From Arthrobacter sp. B1805 (lineage in GTDB: Bacteria; Actinomycetota; Actinomycetes; Actinomycetales; Micrococcaceae), in NCBI RefSeq assembly GCF_002929745.1, contig NZ_PJIQ01000006.1:101875-165874 (forward strand): a DNA stretch of 64,000 bases, read 5' to 3'. This document shows, piece after piece, positions 48,276 through 57,035 of the stretch. A program made the position numbers and the translations under genes. The notes beneath the pieces were generated by a model. That model was not told where the DNA came from, made no database searches, and worked only from the letters and a program-made list of their open reading frames with translations. The stretch's first letter is position 1. Every line of letters begins with the position of its first letter.

Positions 48276-49739
48276 ATGTCGACCATCACCGGCGGAATCG
48301 ACGCGACGAACACAGCGGGCAGCGAGGCACGCTCCCGACGACGAACAGTCGGTGTGGTCCTGGCCGGTGGCGTGGGCACCCGCATGGGGCTCGAGATCCC
48401 CAAACAGTTCGTGCCGGTCGCAGGGCGGACGAGCCTCGAGCACACGGTCGACGTCTTCCAGCAGTGCCCCTTCATCGACGAGATCATCGTGATGATGGAC
48501 CCGGGCTCCATGGACCGGGCGGAGAAGCTCGTCACCCGGGAGCGCTTCCCGAAGCTCACCGGTCTTCTGCCCGGCGGACGCGACCGCAACGAGACGTCCT
48601 ACCTGGCGCTGCGCGAGATCGCGACACCCGGCGCCAAGGTGGTCTTCCACGACGCCGTCCGCCCGCTGGTCGATCCCGCCATCATCCGCGCGTGCGTCGA
48701 TGCCCTGGACACCTACGACGCCGTGGACACCGGGATCCCCTCCGCCGACACCATCATCGAGGTCGACGAGCACGACATCATCCGCGCAGTGCCGCCACGT
48801 GCCTCACTGCGCCGCGGACAAACCCCGCAGGCCTTCCGGTGGGACACCCTGATGGAGGCCTACGGGCACGCCCGGACCGACGCAGGCTTCGCTGCAACGG
48901 ACGACTGCTCCGTCGTGCTGAAGTACTGCCCTGACGTCCCGATCATCGTCGTCCCGGGCCACGAGGCCAACATCAAGATCACGCACCCGATCGACATCCA
49001 CCTGGCCGACAAGCTGTTCCAGCTCAAGCATCAGCACGTGGATCCCGTGCCCTTCCCGGCAGGCTCGCTGCGGGACGCCGTCGTCGTCGTGTTCGGTGGC
49101 AGCTCGGGGATCGGCAGCGCGCTCGGGCGCCAGCTGCAGGACGAGGGCGCCCACGTCGTGTGCCACAGCAGGACCGGTAGCGGCACCTTCGTGGAGGACC
49201 GGACCTCGGTCTCCCGCGCGCTCGCCGATGCCGCCGCGCAGTACGGCCGTATCGACCACGTGGTGCTCACCGCAGGCGTCCTCACGATCGGTGACCTGGT
49301 GGACCTCTCCGACGAACAGCTCCAGCACGACGTCGGCGTGAACCTCATGGCCGCGTTCGTCGTCGCGCAGGAGGCGCACTCCTATCTCGCGGACTCGCAC
49401 GGCTCACTGTTGCTGTTCTCCTCCAGCTCCTACACGCGCGGACGCGCCAAGTACACCGTGTACTCGGCGACCAAGGCGGCGCTCGTCAACCTGACGCAGG
49501 CGCTCGCGGATGAGTGGAGCTGCGATTCGATCCGCGTCAACTGCGTCAGCCCCAGCCGTACCGCGACTCCGATGCGCGAGAAGGCGTTCGGCCACGAGGA
49601 CGAGCAGACGCTCGTCCAGGCCGCCGACGTCGCCAGCGTCAGCGCGCAGGTCCTCGCGGCCGACATCACCGGGCAGGTCTTCGACGTCCGGCTGCCCCAG
49701 GTGGATCCGCTACCGACCCAGCTCGAAAGTGTCCGGTGA
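48276..49739 (+). CDS. Bifunctional CDP-ribitol synthase (cytidylyltransferase plus ribulose-5-phosphate reductase)
   Basis: 487 residues. Residues about 24-240 form an IspD/TarI-type cytidylyltransferase (VVLAGGVGTRMGLEIPKQFV, GGRDRNETSYLAL, FHDAVRPLVD, RRGQTPQAFRW). Residues about 265-480 form an SDR reductase (VVFGGSSGIGSALGRQL, catalytic YSATKAALVNL). The same domain order and length occur in Haemophilus Acs1/Bcs1, which makes CDP-ribitol from ribulose 5-phosphate and CTP. The ATG has GAAGGGGG upstream. Its stop overlaps the next start (GTGA). Assignment is from domain order, not a search. Confidence 0.88.
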   Translation: MSTITGGIDATNTAGSEARSRRRTVGVVLAGGVGTRMGLEIPKQFVPVAGRTSLEHTVDVFQQCPFIDEIIVMMDPGSMDRAEKLVTRERFPKLTGLLPGGRDRNETSYLALREIATPGAKVVFHDAVRPLVDPAIIRACVDALDTYDAVDTGIPSADTIIEVDEHDIIRAVPPRASLRRGQTPQAFRWDTLMEAYGHARTDAGFAATDDCSVVLKYCPDVPIIVVPGHEANIKITHPIDIHLADKLFQLKHQHVDPVPFPAGSLRDAVVVVFGGSSGIGSALGRQLQDEGAHVVCHSRTGSGTFVEDRTSVSRALADAAAQYGRIDHVVLTAGVLTIGDLVDLSDEQLQHDVGVNLMAAFVVAQEAHSYLADSHGSLLLFSSSSYTRGRAKYTVYSATKAALVNLTQALADEWSCDSIRVNCVSPSRTATPMREKAFGHEDEQTLVQAADVASVSAQVLAADITGQVFDVRLPQVDPLPTQLESVR

Positions 49740-51271
49740 GGGCGGCCGCCCTGACAGCCGATGCACATCGGCTGGTGATCACCGGTGCCCGGATCCCCTC
49801 CGGAGACGCCCTGTCCGTCCTCTTGGCAGGTCGACGCATCTGGACGGTCCGAGCTCCGGAACCTGACGACGACGGCGTGCTGGCCATCGACTGGCCGCCC
49901 GCGCTCGCGGAGCGGCTGGCCGGAAGGGCGCGGCTCGCCGTCGAGCACGCGGGCGTCGAGGTCGCGGCGGCCACCATCGCGATCGACGACGACGGCACGG
50001 AGTTCGACCTCAGCGAGCCCGGCACGGGCATCCCGCAGGTCGTCAACAAATGGGGGCGGATCGCACGGTCCTTCGAGGGCCGCGACGCTGCGCTCATCGA
50101 GCAGGTCCTCGACGAGGCCGAGCACCTGATCCAGGTGCTGCGCCGGACCCTCGGCGTCGAGCTGTTCGTCACGGGCGGCACGCTGCTCGGGCCCGTACGG
50201 AACGGCCGGATCATGGCGCACGACGACGACGCCGACCTCGCGTACCTGAGCGAGCACACGAACCCCTCCGACGTCGTGCTGGAGAGCTTCCGCATCGAGC
50301 GGACCCTCGCCGCGCAGGGCTACGAGGTGGTGCGGCACTCGAGCGGTCACCTGCAGCTCATGTTCCCCGGCGGCACGGTGACAGACCGTTTCTACCTCGA
50401 CATCTTCACCTACTTCGAATGCGACGGCTGGTTCTACGGAACCTTCCACGCGCGCGAGCGAGCCGACGCTGTGACCATCCACCCGCTCAAGCCGCTGCCC
50501 GTCAACGGACGCCTGCTGCCCGGACCGGCGGAGCCCGCACAACTGCTCGCGGCCATCTACGGGCCGTCGTGGGAGGTACCGGATCCCACGTTCACGTTCG
50601 TGACGCCGCCGGCCGCTTTCCGCCGGTACTACTGGTGGCTCAACCACTTCGACGTGGACCGCGAGAACTGGGAGGACCACCACCGCGCGGAGATCGAAGG
50701 CGGCCCTGCCCTGGCGCCGTCGGATCTCGCGAGAACCACGGCCGAGCACCTTCCGCCGTCGTCGACCGTGCTCGATCTCGGGTGCGGCCTCGGCGCCGAC
50801 GCCCGTTACCTCGCTGACCGCGGGCACCGCGTCCTCGCCGTCGACTACAGCCGGCCTGCGCTCGCCTGGGCGCAGGAGAACCTCGCGCAGGGCGACGGTG
50901 CAGTCCACTTCGAGCGCGCCAACCTGACCATGGCACGGCACGCGCTGCACCTGAGGAAGCGGTGCGCGCAGCTCGACGGGACGGTCCACGTCCACGCGAA
51001 CCACCTGTTCAACGCGCTCAGCCCTCTCGGCTGGGATACCACGCTGATGCTCATCAGGCACCTGCTGGCCGCCCCCGGAAGCATGGCTTTCCTCGAGGTC
51101 GGGGTGGCAGGGGACGAGGGATCGGCGAGCTGGGACGACTACCGCCCCGTGGAATGGAAGAGGTTCCAGGACGAGCTGCGCAGGTATTCGCTGAGTGCGG
51201 AGGAGCAGTACGACGACGGAGCAGGCGTGGCGACAAGCCGGCGTGTGCTCGTGAGAAGGGAGATGGGATGA
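49736..51271 (+). CDS. LicD-fold transferase fused to SAM-dependent methyltransferase
   Basis: 511 residues, GTG start coupled to the preceding stop. Residues about 1-90 form an unassigned beta-rich domain. Residues about 100-300 carry the LicD/fukutin motif FVTGGTLLGPVRNG (145-158) followed by HDDDADLAYL (162-171), the glycine pair and metal-binding aspartates of this nucleotidyltransferase-fold family. Residues about 325-510 are a class I methyltransferase (TVLDLGCGLGADARYLADRG, 344-363). LicD-family proteins transfer phosphocholine or ribitol phosphate from CDP donors; next to a CDP-ribitol synthase, ribitol-phosphate transfer is the natural guess. No transmembrane helix is seen. Confidence 0.8.
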   Translation: MRAAALTADAHRLVITGARIPSGDALSVLLAGRRIWTVRAPEPDDDGVLAIDWPPALAERLAGRARLAVEHAGVEVAAATIAIDDDGTEFDLSEPGTGIPQVVNKWGRIARSFEGRDAALIEQVLDEAEHLIQVLRRTLGVELFVTGGTLLGPVRNGRIMAHDDDADLAYLSEHTNPSDVVLESFRIERTLAAQGYEVVRHSSGHLQLMFPGGTVTDRFYLDIFTYFECDGWFYGTFHARERADAVTIHPLKPLPVNGRLLPGPAEPAQLLAAIYGPSWEVPDPTFTFVTPPAAFRRYYWWLNHFDVDRENWEDHHRAEIEGGPALAPSDLARTTAEHLPPSSTVLDLGCGLGADARYLADRGHRVLAVDYSRPALAWAQENLAQGDGAVHFERANLTMARHALHLRKRCAQLDGTVHVHANHLFNALSPLGWDTTLMLIRHLLAAPGSMAFLEVGVAGDEGSASWDDYRPVEWKRFQDELRRYSLSAEEQYDDGAGVATSRRVLVRREMG

Positions 51272-51540
51272 CGAATTCAAGGGCACGGACAGCAGTCGTG
51301 AAGGTGGTGCGTCGGAGCGGACTCGCGGAGCCGTTCCTCGCCCTCCGGGCGGAGGTGGGGCAGTTGCGGGCGGACACAGAGCGTTTGCGGTTGGACTCGG
51401 AGCAGTTGCGGGCGGAGCTGGTCCGCCTCGATGCGGACCTCGACGAGTCACGGCGGCTCAATCTGAGGGCGGCCGAGCTGCTCGACATCGTCTACGAGGA
51501 ACTCGGAGCACGAAGCAGCGCGCTGGAGGAGGCACCATGA
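51268..51540 (+). CDS. Small coiled-coil protein (DUF6752-like)
   Basis: 90 residues. After a basic N-terminus (RARTAVVKVVRRSG) there is a heptad-rich helix from about 28 to 72 (EVGQLRADTERLRLDSEQL, RAELVRLDADLDESRR) predicted to form a coiled coil. ATG overlaps the preceding stop by four bases and its stop overlaps the next ATG by four. Position suggests an assembly factor for the surrounding enzymes. The DUF name is from memory. Confidence 0.75.
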   Translation: MTNSRARTAVVKVVRRSGLAEPFLALRAEVGQLRADTERLRLDSEQLRAELVRLDADLDESRRLNLRAAELLDIVYEELGARSSALEEAP

Positions 51541-52868
51541 GCAGACAGGGACCGCCGCTGGAGATCATCGGCGGCTTCGAGAGCACCTTCATGCCCGCAC
51601 ACAACCGCGACATCTTCGAGACGACGGAGCACGACGTCCGGTGGCGCGACGACCTCGCCCTGCTCGCGAAGTCCGGCATCACCAGGCTGCGCTACCCGAT
51701 CCGGTGGCACCGCATCGAGGAGACGGAGGGCAGCTACGACTGGTCCTCCACGGACGAGGTGATGGGCTACCTGAGGGAGCACGGTTTCCGGCCGATCGTG
51801 GACCTCGTCCACCACACGAGCTACCCGGCGTGGCTCACCCAGGGTTTCGCGGACGACCGCTTCGGCCCCGCGTACCTGCGCTACGCCGAGGCGTTCGCCC
51901 GCCGCTACACCTGGATCGAGGAGTACACGCTCTTCAACGAGCCGTTCTCCACGCTGTTCCTCTGCGGGCACGAGGCCATCTGGCCGCCCTACCACTCCGG
52001 TCTGCAGGGGTTCCTGGACCTCATCATGAACGTGATGCCGGCCGTCGCCCAGGCGAGCCACCTGTACCGTGAGCTGCTGCCCCGCGCGCGCCACGTCTGG
52101 GTGGACACCTGCGAATTCCACACCGGCTCCGACGAGTCGGGCCAGCGGTACGCAGACATGGCCAACGATCGGCGCTTCCTCGTCATCGACGCATTCCTCG
52201 GCAGGGGGTACGACGTCGACAGCCAGCTCGGCCGCGACCTCGCTCCGGCGGGCGGCGAGCGCCTGCTGTCCCTCCCCACGGGCAGTATCGACGTGCTCGG
52301 CCTCGACTACTACGCCCATTGCCAGTGGAACTTCTCGGAGGAGGGAGGAGCCGCGCCCACGCCCACCCCGCTGCCACTGGCCGACCAGATCCAGCAGTAC
52401 TGGGAGCGCTACGGGCTGCCGTGCATGCTCACGGAGACGAACGTCCGCGGGCACACCTCGGACCGCGCCACGTGGCTCAAGTACGTCCTCGAGCAGTGCG
52501 AGGAGGCACAGGCGCGCGGCATCGTCATGGACGGCGTGTGCTGGTTCCCGGTCATCGACTCCACGGACTGGAACTCGCTGCTCTTCCGCTGCGAGGGCCA
52601 CGTGGACCCGGTGGGCGTGTACTTCCTCGACGAGTCGCTCGAGCGACGTTCCTCGGTCATGTCGACGTCGTATGCGCTCGCGGCCGGGGGGGCCCGCTCG
52701 ACCGACCTGCCCGCGTACTTCTTCGCCGAACCGGCAGCCACCTGGCTGCAGGGCTATCGACCCCAGATGGCCCACTGGGACTGGCAACAGCCCCCCGGAA
52801 CCGACATCGGTTCAAGTCTTCCCCGTACAACTACGAAAATGGAATTGAGGATCGTCGATGCAAAGTGA
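51537..52868 (+). CDS. Family 1 glycosyl hydrolase-like protein
   Basis: 443 residues with a TIM-barrel GH1 layout. Acid/base Glu135 in TLFNEPFS and nucleophile Glu300 in MLTETNVRG are both retained. No signal peptide, so it is cytoplasmic. It overlaps the coiled-coil gene by four bases and the glycosyltransferase by eleven. A hydrolase within a biosynthetic operon could be a transglycosidase or a trimming enzyme. Confidence 0.82.
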   Translation: MSRQGPPLEIIGGFESTFMPAHNRDIFETTEHDVRWRDDLALLAKSGITRLRYPIRWHRIEETEGSYDWSSTDEVMGYLREHGFRPIVDLVHHTSYPAWLTQGFADDRFGPAYLRYAEAFARRYTWIEEYTLFNEPFSTLFLCGHEAIWPPYHSGLQGFLDLIMNVMPAVAQASHLYRELLPRARHVWVDTCEFHTGSDESGQRYADMANDRRFLVIDAFLGRGYDVDSQLGRDLAPAGGERLLSLPTGSIDVLGLDYYAHCQWNFSEEGGAAPTPTPLPLADQIQQYWERYGLPCMLTETNVRGHTSDRATWLKYVLEQCEEAQARGIVMDGVCWFPVIDSTDWNSLLFRCEGHVDPVGVYFLDESLERRSSVMSTSYALAAGGARSTDLPAYFFAEPAATWLQGYRPQMAHWDWQQPPGTDIGSSLPRTTTKMELRIVDAK

Positions 52869-53994
52869 ACTCATTGTTTTGTCGCACCTGCGGTGGGATT
52901 GGGTCTGGCAGCGACCTCAACAGCTCGTGTCGCGCCTGAACAAGACGCCGGGTCGGAAGACCTGGTTCGTGGAGGAGCCCCTCACGCCGCAGGGCGTCGA
53001 GGTGACCGAGAACCGCCTGGGCACCGTGGACGCGGACGGTCTGACCCGCGTCTTCCTCGAGATCCCGGAGCAGGGCAGGCATGTCGGCTTCTTCGACGAG
53101 GTCATGCCCGACTACGTCGAGCAACTGCCCAAGCTCATCGGTCCGCCTACCGGCGACAGGGTGGTGTGGATCTACACCCCGCTGGCCCTCGAAGCGGCCC
53201 TCGCGCTGGAACCCACCACCCTCGTGTTCGACGTGATGGACGACCTGGCGGCCTTCAAGAACGCAGCTCCGGAGCTCATCGTCCGGCAACGCCAGGCGCT
53301 GCGGAAGGCCGACGTCGTCTTCGCCGGCGGCCGCTCCCTGCACCGGTCCGTGGTGAAGCAGGGGCGCGAGGATGCGCACCTCGTACCCAGTGGGGTGTCG
53401 GTCGAGCACTATGCTGCGGCCGCACGGGATGCCAGCCCGGACCGCAGCAAGCCGGTTGCGGGCTACGTCGGAGTGCTCGACGAACGGCTGGACCTCGACC
53501 TGATCGCGGGCCTCGCCGAGCGCCTGCCCGAGTGGGAGATCCGCATGGTCGGTCCCATCTGCAAGATCGAGGAGTCGGACCTGCCGCAGGCCCCGAACAT
53601 CACGTACCTGGGCCAGCAGGCCTACGAGGACCTGCCCGGTCACATGGCTCAGTTCGACGTCGCCCTGATGCCGTTCGCGATCAACGAGGCCACCAAATCG
53701 ATCAGCCCCACCAAGACACTGGAGTACCTGGCGTCGGCGCTGCCGGTGGTCTCCACGCGGGTGGCCGACGTGGTCGCGGACTTCCCCGGCGTGGTGGACC
53801 TGCAGGACGACGCAGCAGGGTTCGCCGCCGCGTGCGAGGCACTGCGGGGCAGGGCCGGCAAGGCGCCGTCGTCCGAGTTGCGCCGGTTGCTGAAGCGCCA
53901 CGACTGGAACAGGGTCGCGGAACTGATGGACAAGCTGGTCTTCGACCAGGAGCGGTCGACGCCGGAGCGCGCCACGGCCGGGGCAACCGCCTAG
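52858..53994 (+). CDS. Glycosyltransferase (GT-B, family 4-like)
   Basis: 378 residues. N-terminal LSHLRWDWVWQRPQQL is typical of a group of actinobacterial GT-B enzymes; FDVMDDLAAFK, VPSGVSVEHY (nucleotide loop) and SISPTKTLEYLASALPVVST (sugar-nucleotide site) follow. It starts 11 bases inside the GH1-like gene, so translation is coupled. Donor and acceptor unknown; the context implies a surface glycan. Confidence 0.88.
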   Translation: MQSELIVLSHLRWDWVWQRPQQLVSRLNKTPGRKTWFVEEPLTPQGVEVTENRLGTVDADGLTRVFLEIPEQGRHVGFFDEVMPDYVEQLPKLIGPPTGDRVVWIYTPLALEAALALEPTTLVFDVMDDLAAFKNAAPELIVRQRQALRKADVVFAGGRSLHRSVVKQGREDAHLVPSGVSVEHYAAAARDASPDRSKPVAGYVGVLDERLDLDLIAGLAERLPEWEIRMVGPICKIEESDLPQAPNITYLGQQAYEDLPGHMAQFDVALMPFAINEATKSISPTKTLEYLASALPVVSTRVADVVADFPGVVDLQDDAAGFAAACEALRGRAGKAPSSELRRLLKRHDWNRVAELMDKLVFDQERSTPERATAGATA

Positions 53995-53999
53995 CAGCC

Positions 54000-54914
54000 A
54001 TGCCGACGACCAGCAGGCGGGAGGATGCATCCCTATCCCGGGAGCACCCTCCCGCCGACCACCTCCTCCTCCACTTCAGCGACACGCACTTCGTCTCCGA
54101 CGGGCTGCTCTACGACGGCGTCGATGGCCGTGCTCGGCTGGCGCAGCTCCTGACGGAGGTCGGGAAGTCCGGAGTCCGCCCGGACGCGCTGGTGTTCACG
54201 GGCGACCTCACCGACACGGGGGATCCCGAGGCCTACGCCGCGCTGCGCGACGTCGTCGAGCCCTTCGCAAAGCAGCTGGACGCGCCGGTGATCTGGCTCA
54301 TGGGCAACCATGACAAGCGACCCGCCCTGCGCGCGGCGCTGCTCGGTGAGCCGCCGGAGGAGACACCGCTGCACCGCAGTTACCGGCTCGGCGGCCTGCG
54401 CGTGATCACGCTCGACACATCCGTACCCGGGCACCACCACGGCGAGCTCGACGACGCGCAGCTGGCTTGGCTCGAGGTCGAGTTGTCACGTCCCGCGCCC
54501 GAGGGCACCATCCTCGCGCTGCACCACCCGCCCATCCCGATGGTGCAGGACCTCGCCGTACTCACGGAGCTTCGCAGGCAGGATCGGCTCGCCGAGATCG
54601 TGGCGGGCAAAGACGTCCGGCTGATCCTGGCCGGGCACGTGCACTTCCCGTCGTCGTCGCTGTTCGCAGGCATCCCCGTCTCGGTGGCGTCCTCGACCTG
54701 CTACACCCAGGACCTCAACGTGCCGGTGGGTGGCATCCGGGGGAGGGACGGCGCACAGGGCTTCAACCTCGTGCACGTCTACCCGCACACGATCGTCACT
54801 TCCGTCGCGACGCTCGGGTCCTTCGCGACCGTCGGGGAGTACGTGGCGCCGGAGGAGGCACGACGGCGGCTGGCGGGTGCGGGTCTCGCCTCGGGTGACA
54901 GGACGCGGCGCTGA
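54000..54914 (+). CDS. CpdA-like metallophosphoesterase
   Basis: 304 residues. Calcineurin-type metal motifs are complete: LHFSDTHF, FTGDLTDTG, LMGNHD, ALHHPP and LAGHVHFPS. Closest by pattern to Icc/CpdA cyclic-nucleotide phosphodiesterases, but phosphodiester bonds of a polymer precursor are an alternative given the operon. Starts five bases after the glycosyltransferase stop. Confidence 0.87.
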   Translation: MPTTSRREDASLSREHPPADHLLLHFSDTHFVSDGLLYDGVDGRARLAQLLTEVGKSGVRPDALVFTGDLTDTGDPEAYAALRDVVEPFAKQLDAPVIWLMGNHDKRPALRAALLGEPPEETPLHRSYRLGGLRVITLDTSVPGHHHGELDDAQLAWLEVELSRPAPEGTILALHHPPIPMVQDLAVLTELRRQDRLAEIVAGKDVRLILAGHVHFPSSSLFAGIPVSVASSTCYTQDLNVPVGGIRGRDGAQGFNLVHVYPHTIVTSVATLGSFATVGEYVAPEEARRRLAGAGLASGDRTRR

Positions 54915-55110
54915 TCGTTCCGCCCGATTCATTCGTGGTGTGCTTCATCGGGTGGTCGTCCGGTGGGAAGTCGGAGTCGGCGGGGGATGAGCTCGCACCA
55001 CGGGTGCCTCGACGCAGCCCACAGGAGGGGCTCCTGCTGTTCAACCCAGGTCTACCGGCCATTCGCGCACGAGAAAGGGTCCGTGCTCCTGACAGCGGAA
55101 ATCTGAGGGC

Positions 55111-56799
55111 ATGACTCCCACCACTCGCGACGGCGTCTCCCGCCGCGCCATCGTCAGGGGCTCGGTCCTGGCCGCGGCTCTGGCCTCCGTTCCCGCCGCC
55201 GCAACCGCAGCACCCGCCCGGTTCCCCGCCGGGGTGGCGCTGGTTCGCAACCGCCTGACACTGCCCAGCGGCATCGCCACCGGCGACGTCACCTCGAACT
55301 CGGCCGTGCTGTGGTCCCGCACGTCGGGCGCCGGCCAGATGACGGCGATCCTTCGCGCGATCGACGACGGCGGCGAGATCCTTCGCGGCCGAGGTGCTTT
55401 CGAGCGCACCCTTCGCGGCCCTCGCGCCACCCAGGCATCTGATTTCACCGCCAAGATCCACGCGGACAAGTTGCCGTCGAACACGCGCTTCGCGCTGGAG
55501 ATCAGCTTCGAGGACGACGGCGGCGGTGTCGGCGAGACGGTGCAGGGATCGTTCCGCACAGCCCCCGACGCGGGAACATACAACGGCAAGGGCCGCGCCG
55601 GTGAGAAGGGCAAGGGAAGCGACCTGCCGACGTCGTCCGCGCAGAGCTTCGTCTGGACCGGCGACACGGCGGGCCAGGGCTGGGGCATCAACGAGGAGAT
55701 CGGTGGGATGCGCGGCTACCGGGCCATGCACCAGACGCGCCCCGACTTTTTCATCCACTCGGGTGACACCGTGTACGCGGACGGCCCTTTGGCCGACACC
55801 GTGGTGGAACAGGACGGGCAGGTCTGGAAGAACCTCGTCACGGAGGAGGTGTCCAAGGTCGCTGAGACCCTGACGGAATTTCGAGGTCGGCACCGGTACA
55901 ACTCGATGGACGCCAACATGCGTGCCATGTTCGCCGACGTCCCCGTGATCGCCAACTGGGATGACCACGAGACCACCAACAACTGGTACCCCGGTGAGAT
56001 CCTGGACGATCCCCGCTACACGGTCCGCGATGTCAACACACTGGCGGCGCGGGGGCGGCAGGCATGGCAGGAAAACATGCCCATCACGGACAGCGCAGCG
56101 CTGTGGCGGCCGGGGAAGCTCGACGACGCAGGTCAGTACCAGCCGGCGCGCATCTACCGGAAGATCAGCCGCGGCCCGCAACTGGACGTCTTCTGCCTCG
56201 ACATGCGCACCTTCAAGTCCCCCAACACCGACGGCAAGGAACCCTACGCCACCACCATCCTGGGGCAGGAGCAGGTGGACTGGCTCATCCGCGAGGTGAC
56301 CAGGTCCAAGGCGACCTGGAAGGTGATCGCCGCGGACCTACCGCTGGGCATCATCGTGCCCGACGGCGCGGTGAACCAGGAGAGCCTCGCCAACCGGGAT
56401 CCCGGCGCTCCCTTGGGCAAGGAACTGGAGATCGCCGGGGTGCTGAGCGCATTCAAGCGGAACCGGGTGAAGAACGTGGTCTGGCTGACCGCCGACGTGC
56501 ACTACTGCGCCGCGCACCATTACTCCCCGGAGCGAGCCGGGTTCAAGGATTTCGACCCGTTCTGGGAATTCGTCGCAGGGCCTATTGCCGCGGGCTCCTT
56601 CGGCCCCAATGCGATGGACGGCACCTTCGGTCCCGAGGTGGTGTTCTCCAAGGCCGGACGCTTCCCCGGCGAATCACCACGCAACGGCGAGAATCAGTTC
56701 TTCGGGCACGTCCAGCTCGAGGACGACACTTTCTCCGTGAGCCTGCGCAACGCGAACGGGGCGACGGTGTTCTCCAAGGTGCTCACACCGGAGCGGTAG
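55111..56799 (+). CDS. phoD: PhoD-type alkaline phosphatase/phosphodiesterase (Tat-secreted)
   Basis: 562 residues. The Tat signal SRRAIVRGSVLAAALASVPAA ends near residue 35. A PhoD N-terminal beta domain (IATGDVTSNSAVLWSRTSG) precedes the metallophosphatase domain with FVWTGDTAGQG, FIHSGDTVYADG, NWDDHETTNNW and TADVHYCAAHHY. Bacillus PhoD cleaves wall teichoic acid, so position after a ribitol-phosphate operon is suggestive. It is separated from that operon by 196 bases with no recognised gene, so it probably has its own promoter. Confidence 0.93.
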   Translation: MTPTTRDGVSRRAIVRGSVLAAALASVPAAATAAPARFPAGVALVRNRLTLPSGIATGDVTSNSAVLWSRTSGAGQMTAILRAIDDGGEILRGRGAFERTLRGPRATQASDFTAKIHADKLPSNTRFALEISFEDDGGGVGETVQGSFRTAPDAGTYNGKGRAGEKGKGSDLPTSSAQSFVWTGDTAGQGWGINEEIGGMRGYRAMHQTRPDFFIHSGDTVYADGPLADTVVEQDGQVWKNLVTEEVSKVAETLTEFRGRHRYNSMDANMRAMFADVPVIANWDDHETTNNWYPGEILDDPRYTVRDVNTLAARGRQAWQENMPITDSAALWRPGKLDDAGQYQPARIYRKISRGPQLDVFCLDMRTFKSPNTDGKEPYATTILGQEQVDWLIREVTRSKATWKVIAADLPLGIIVPDGAVNQESLANRDPGAPLGKELEIAGVLSAFKRNRVKNVVWLTADVHYCAAHHYSPERAGFKDFDPFWEFVAGPIAAGSFGPNAMDGTFGPEVVFSKAGRFPGESPRNGENQFFGHVQLEDDTFSVSLRNANGATVFSKVLTPER

Positions 56800-56983
56800 C
56801 GCTGCCGGTTTCGTGGCGCGCCCGGGTGACCGTGCACCGTGGCGCGGACCACGACGACGAGTGTGGCCTTGGTGCGACTGGTAGACCCCCTTCGGTCCAT
56901 CTCGGTAGCCGTTCTGGCTCGTGTGTACCTTCCTGTGTCGGCCCTGCGGGTTGAAGTGTCCGGCCGGACGTGCCTGATACGAG

Positions 56984-57016
56984 GAGGGCCTCCACCTTCT
57001 CGCGGTGGAGGCCCTC
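56984..57016. terminator. Bidirectional hairpin terminator after phoD
   Basis: Arms GAGGGCCTCCACC (56984-56996) and its exact complement (57004-57016) with a 7-base loop. It lies between the converging phoD and SDR genes, 19 bases from the SDR stop. Confidence 0.8.
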
Positions 57017-57035
57017 TGAATCTGACTGATCGCGG

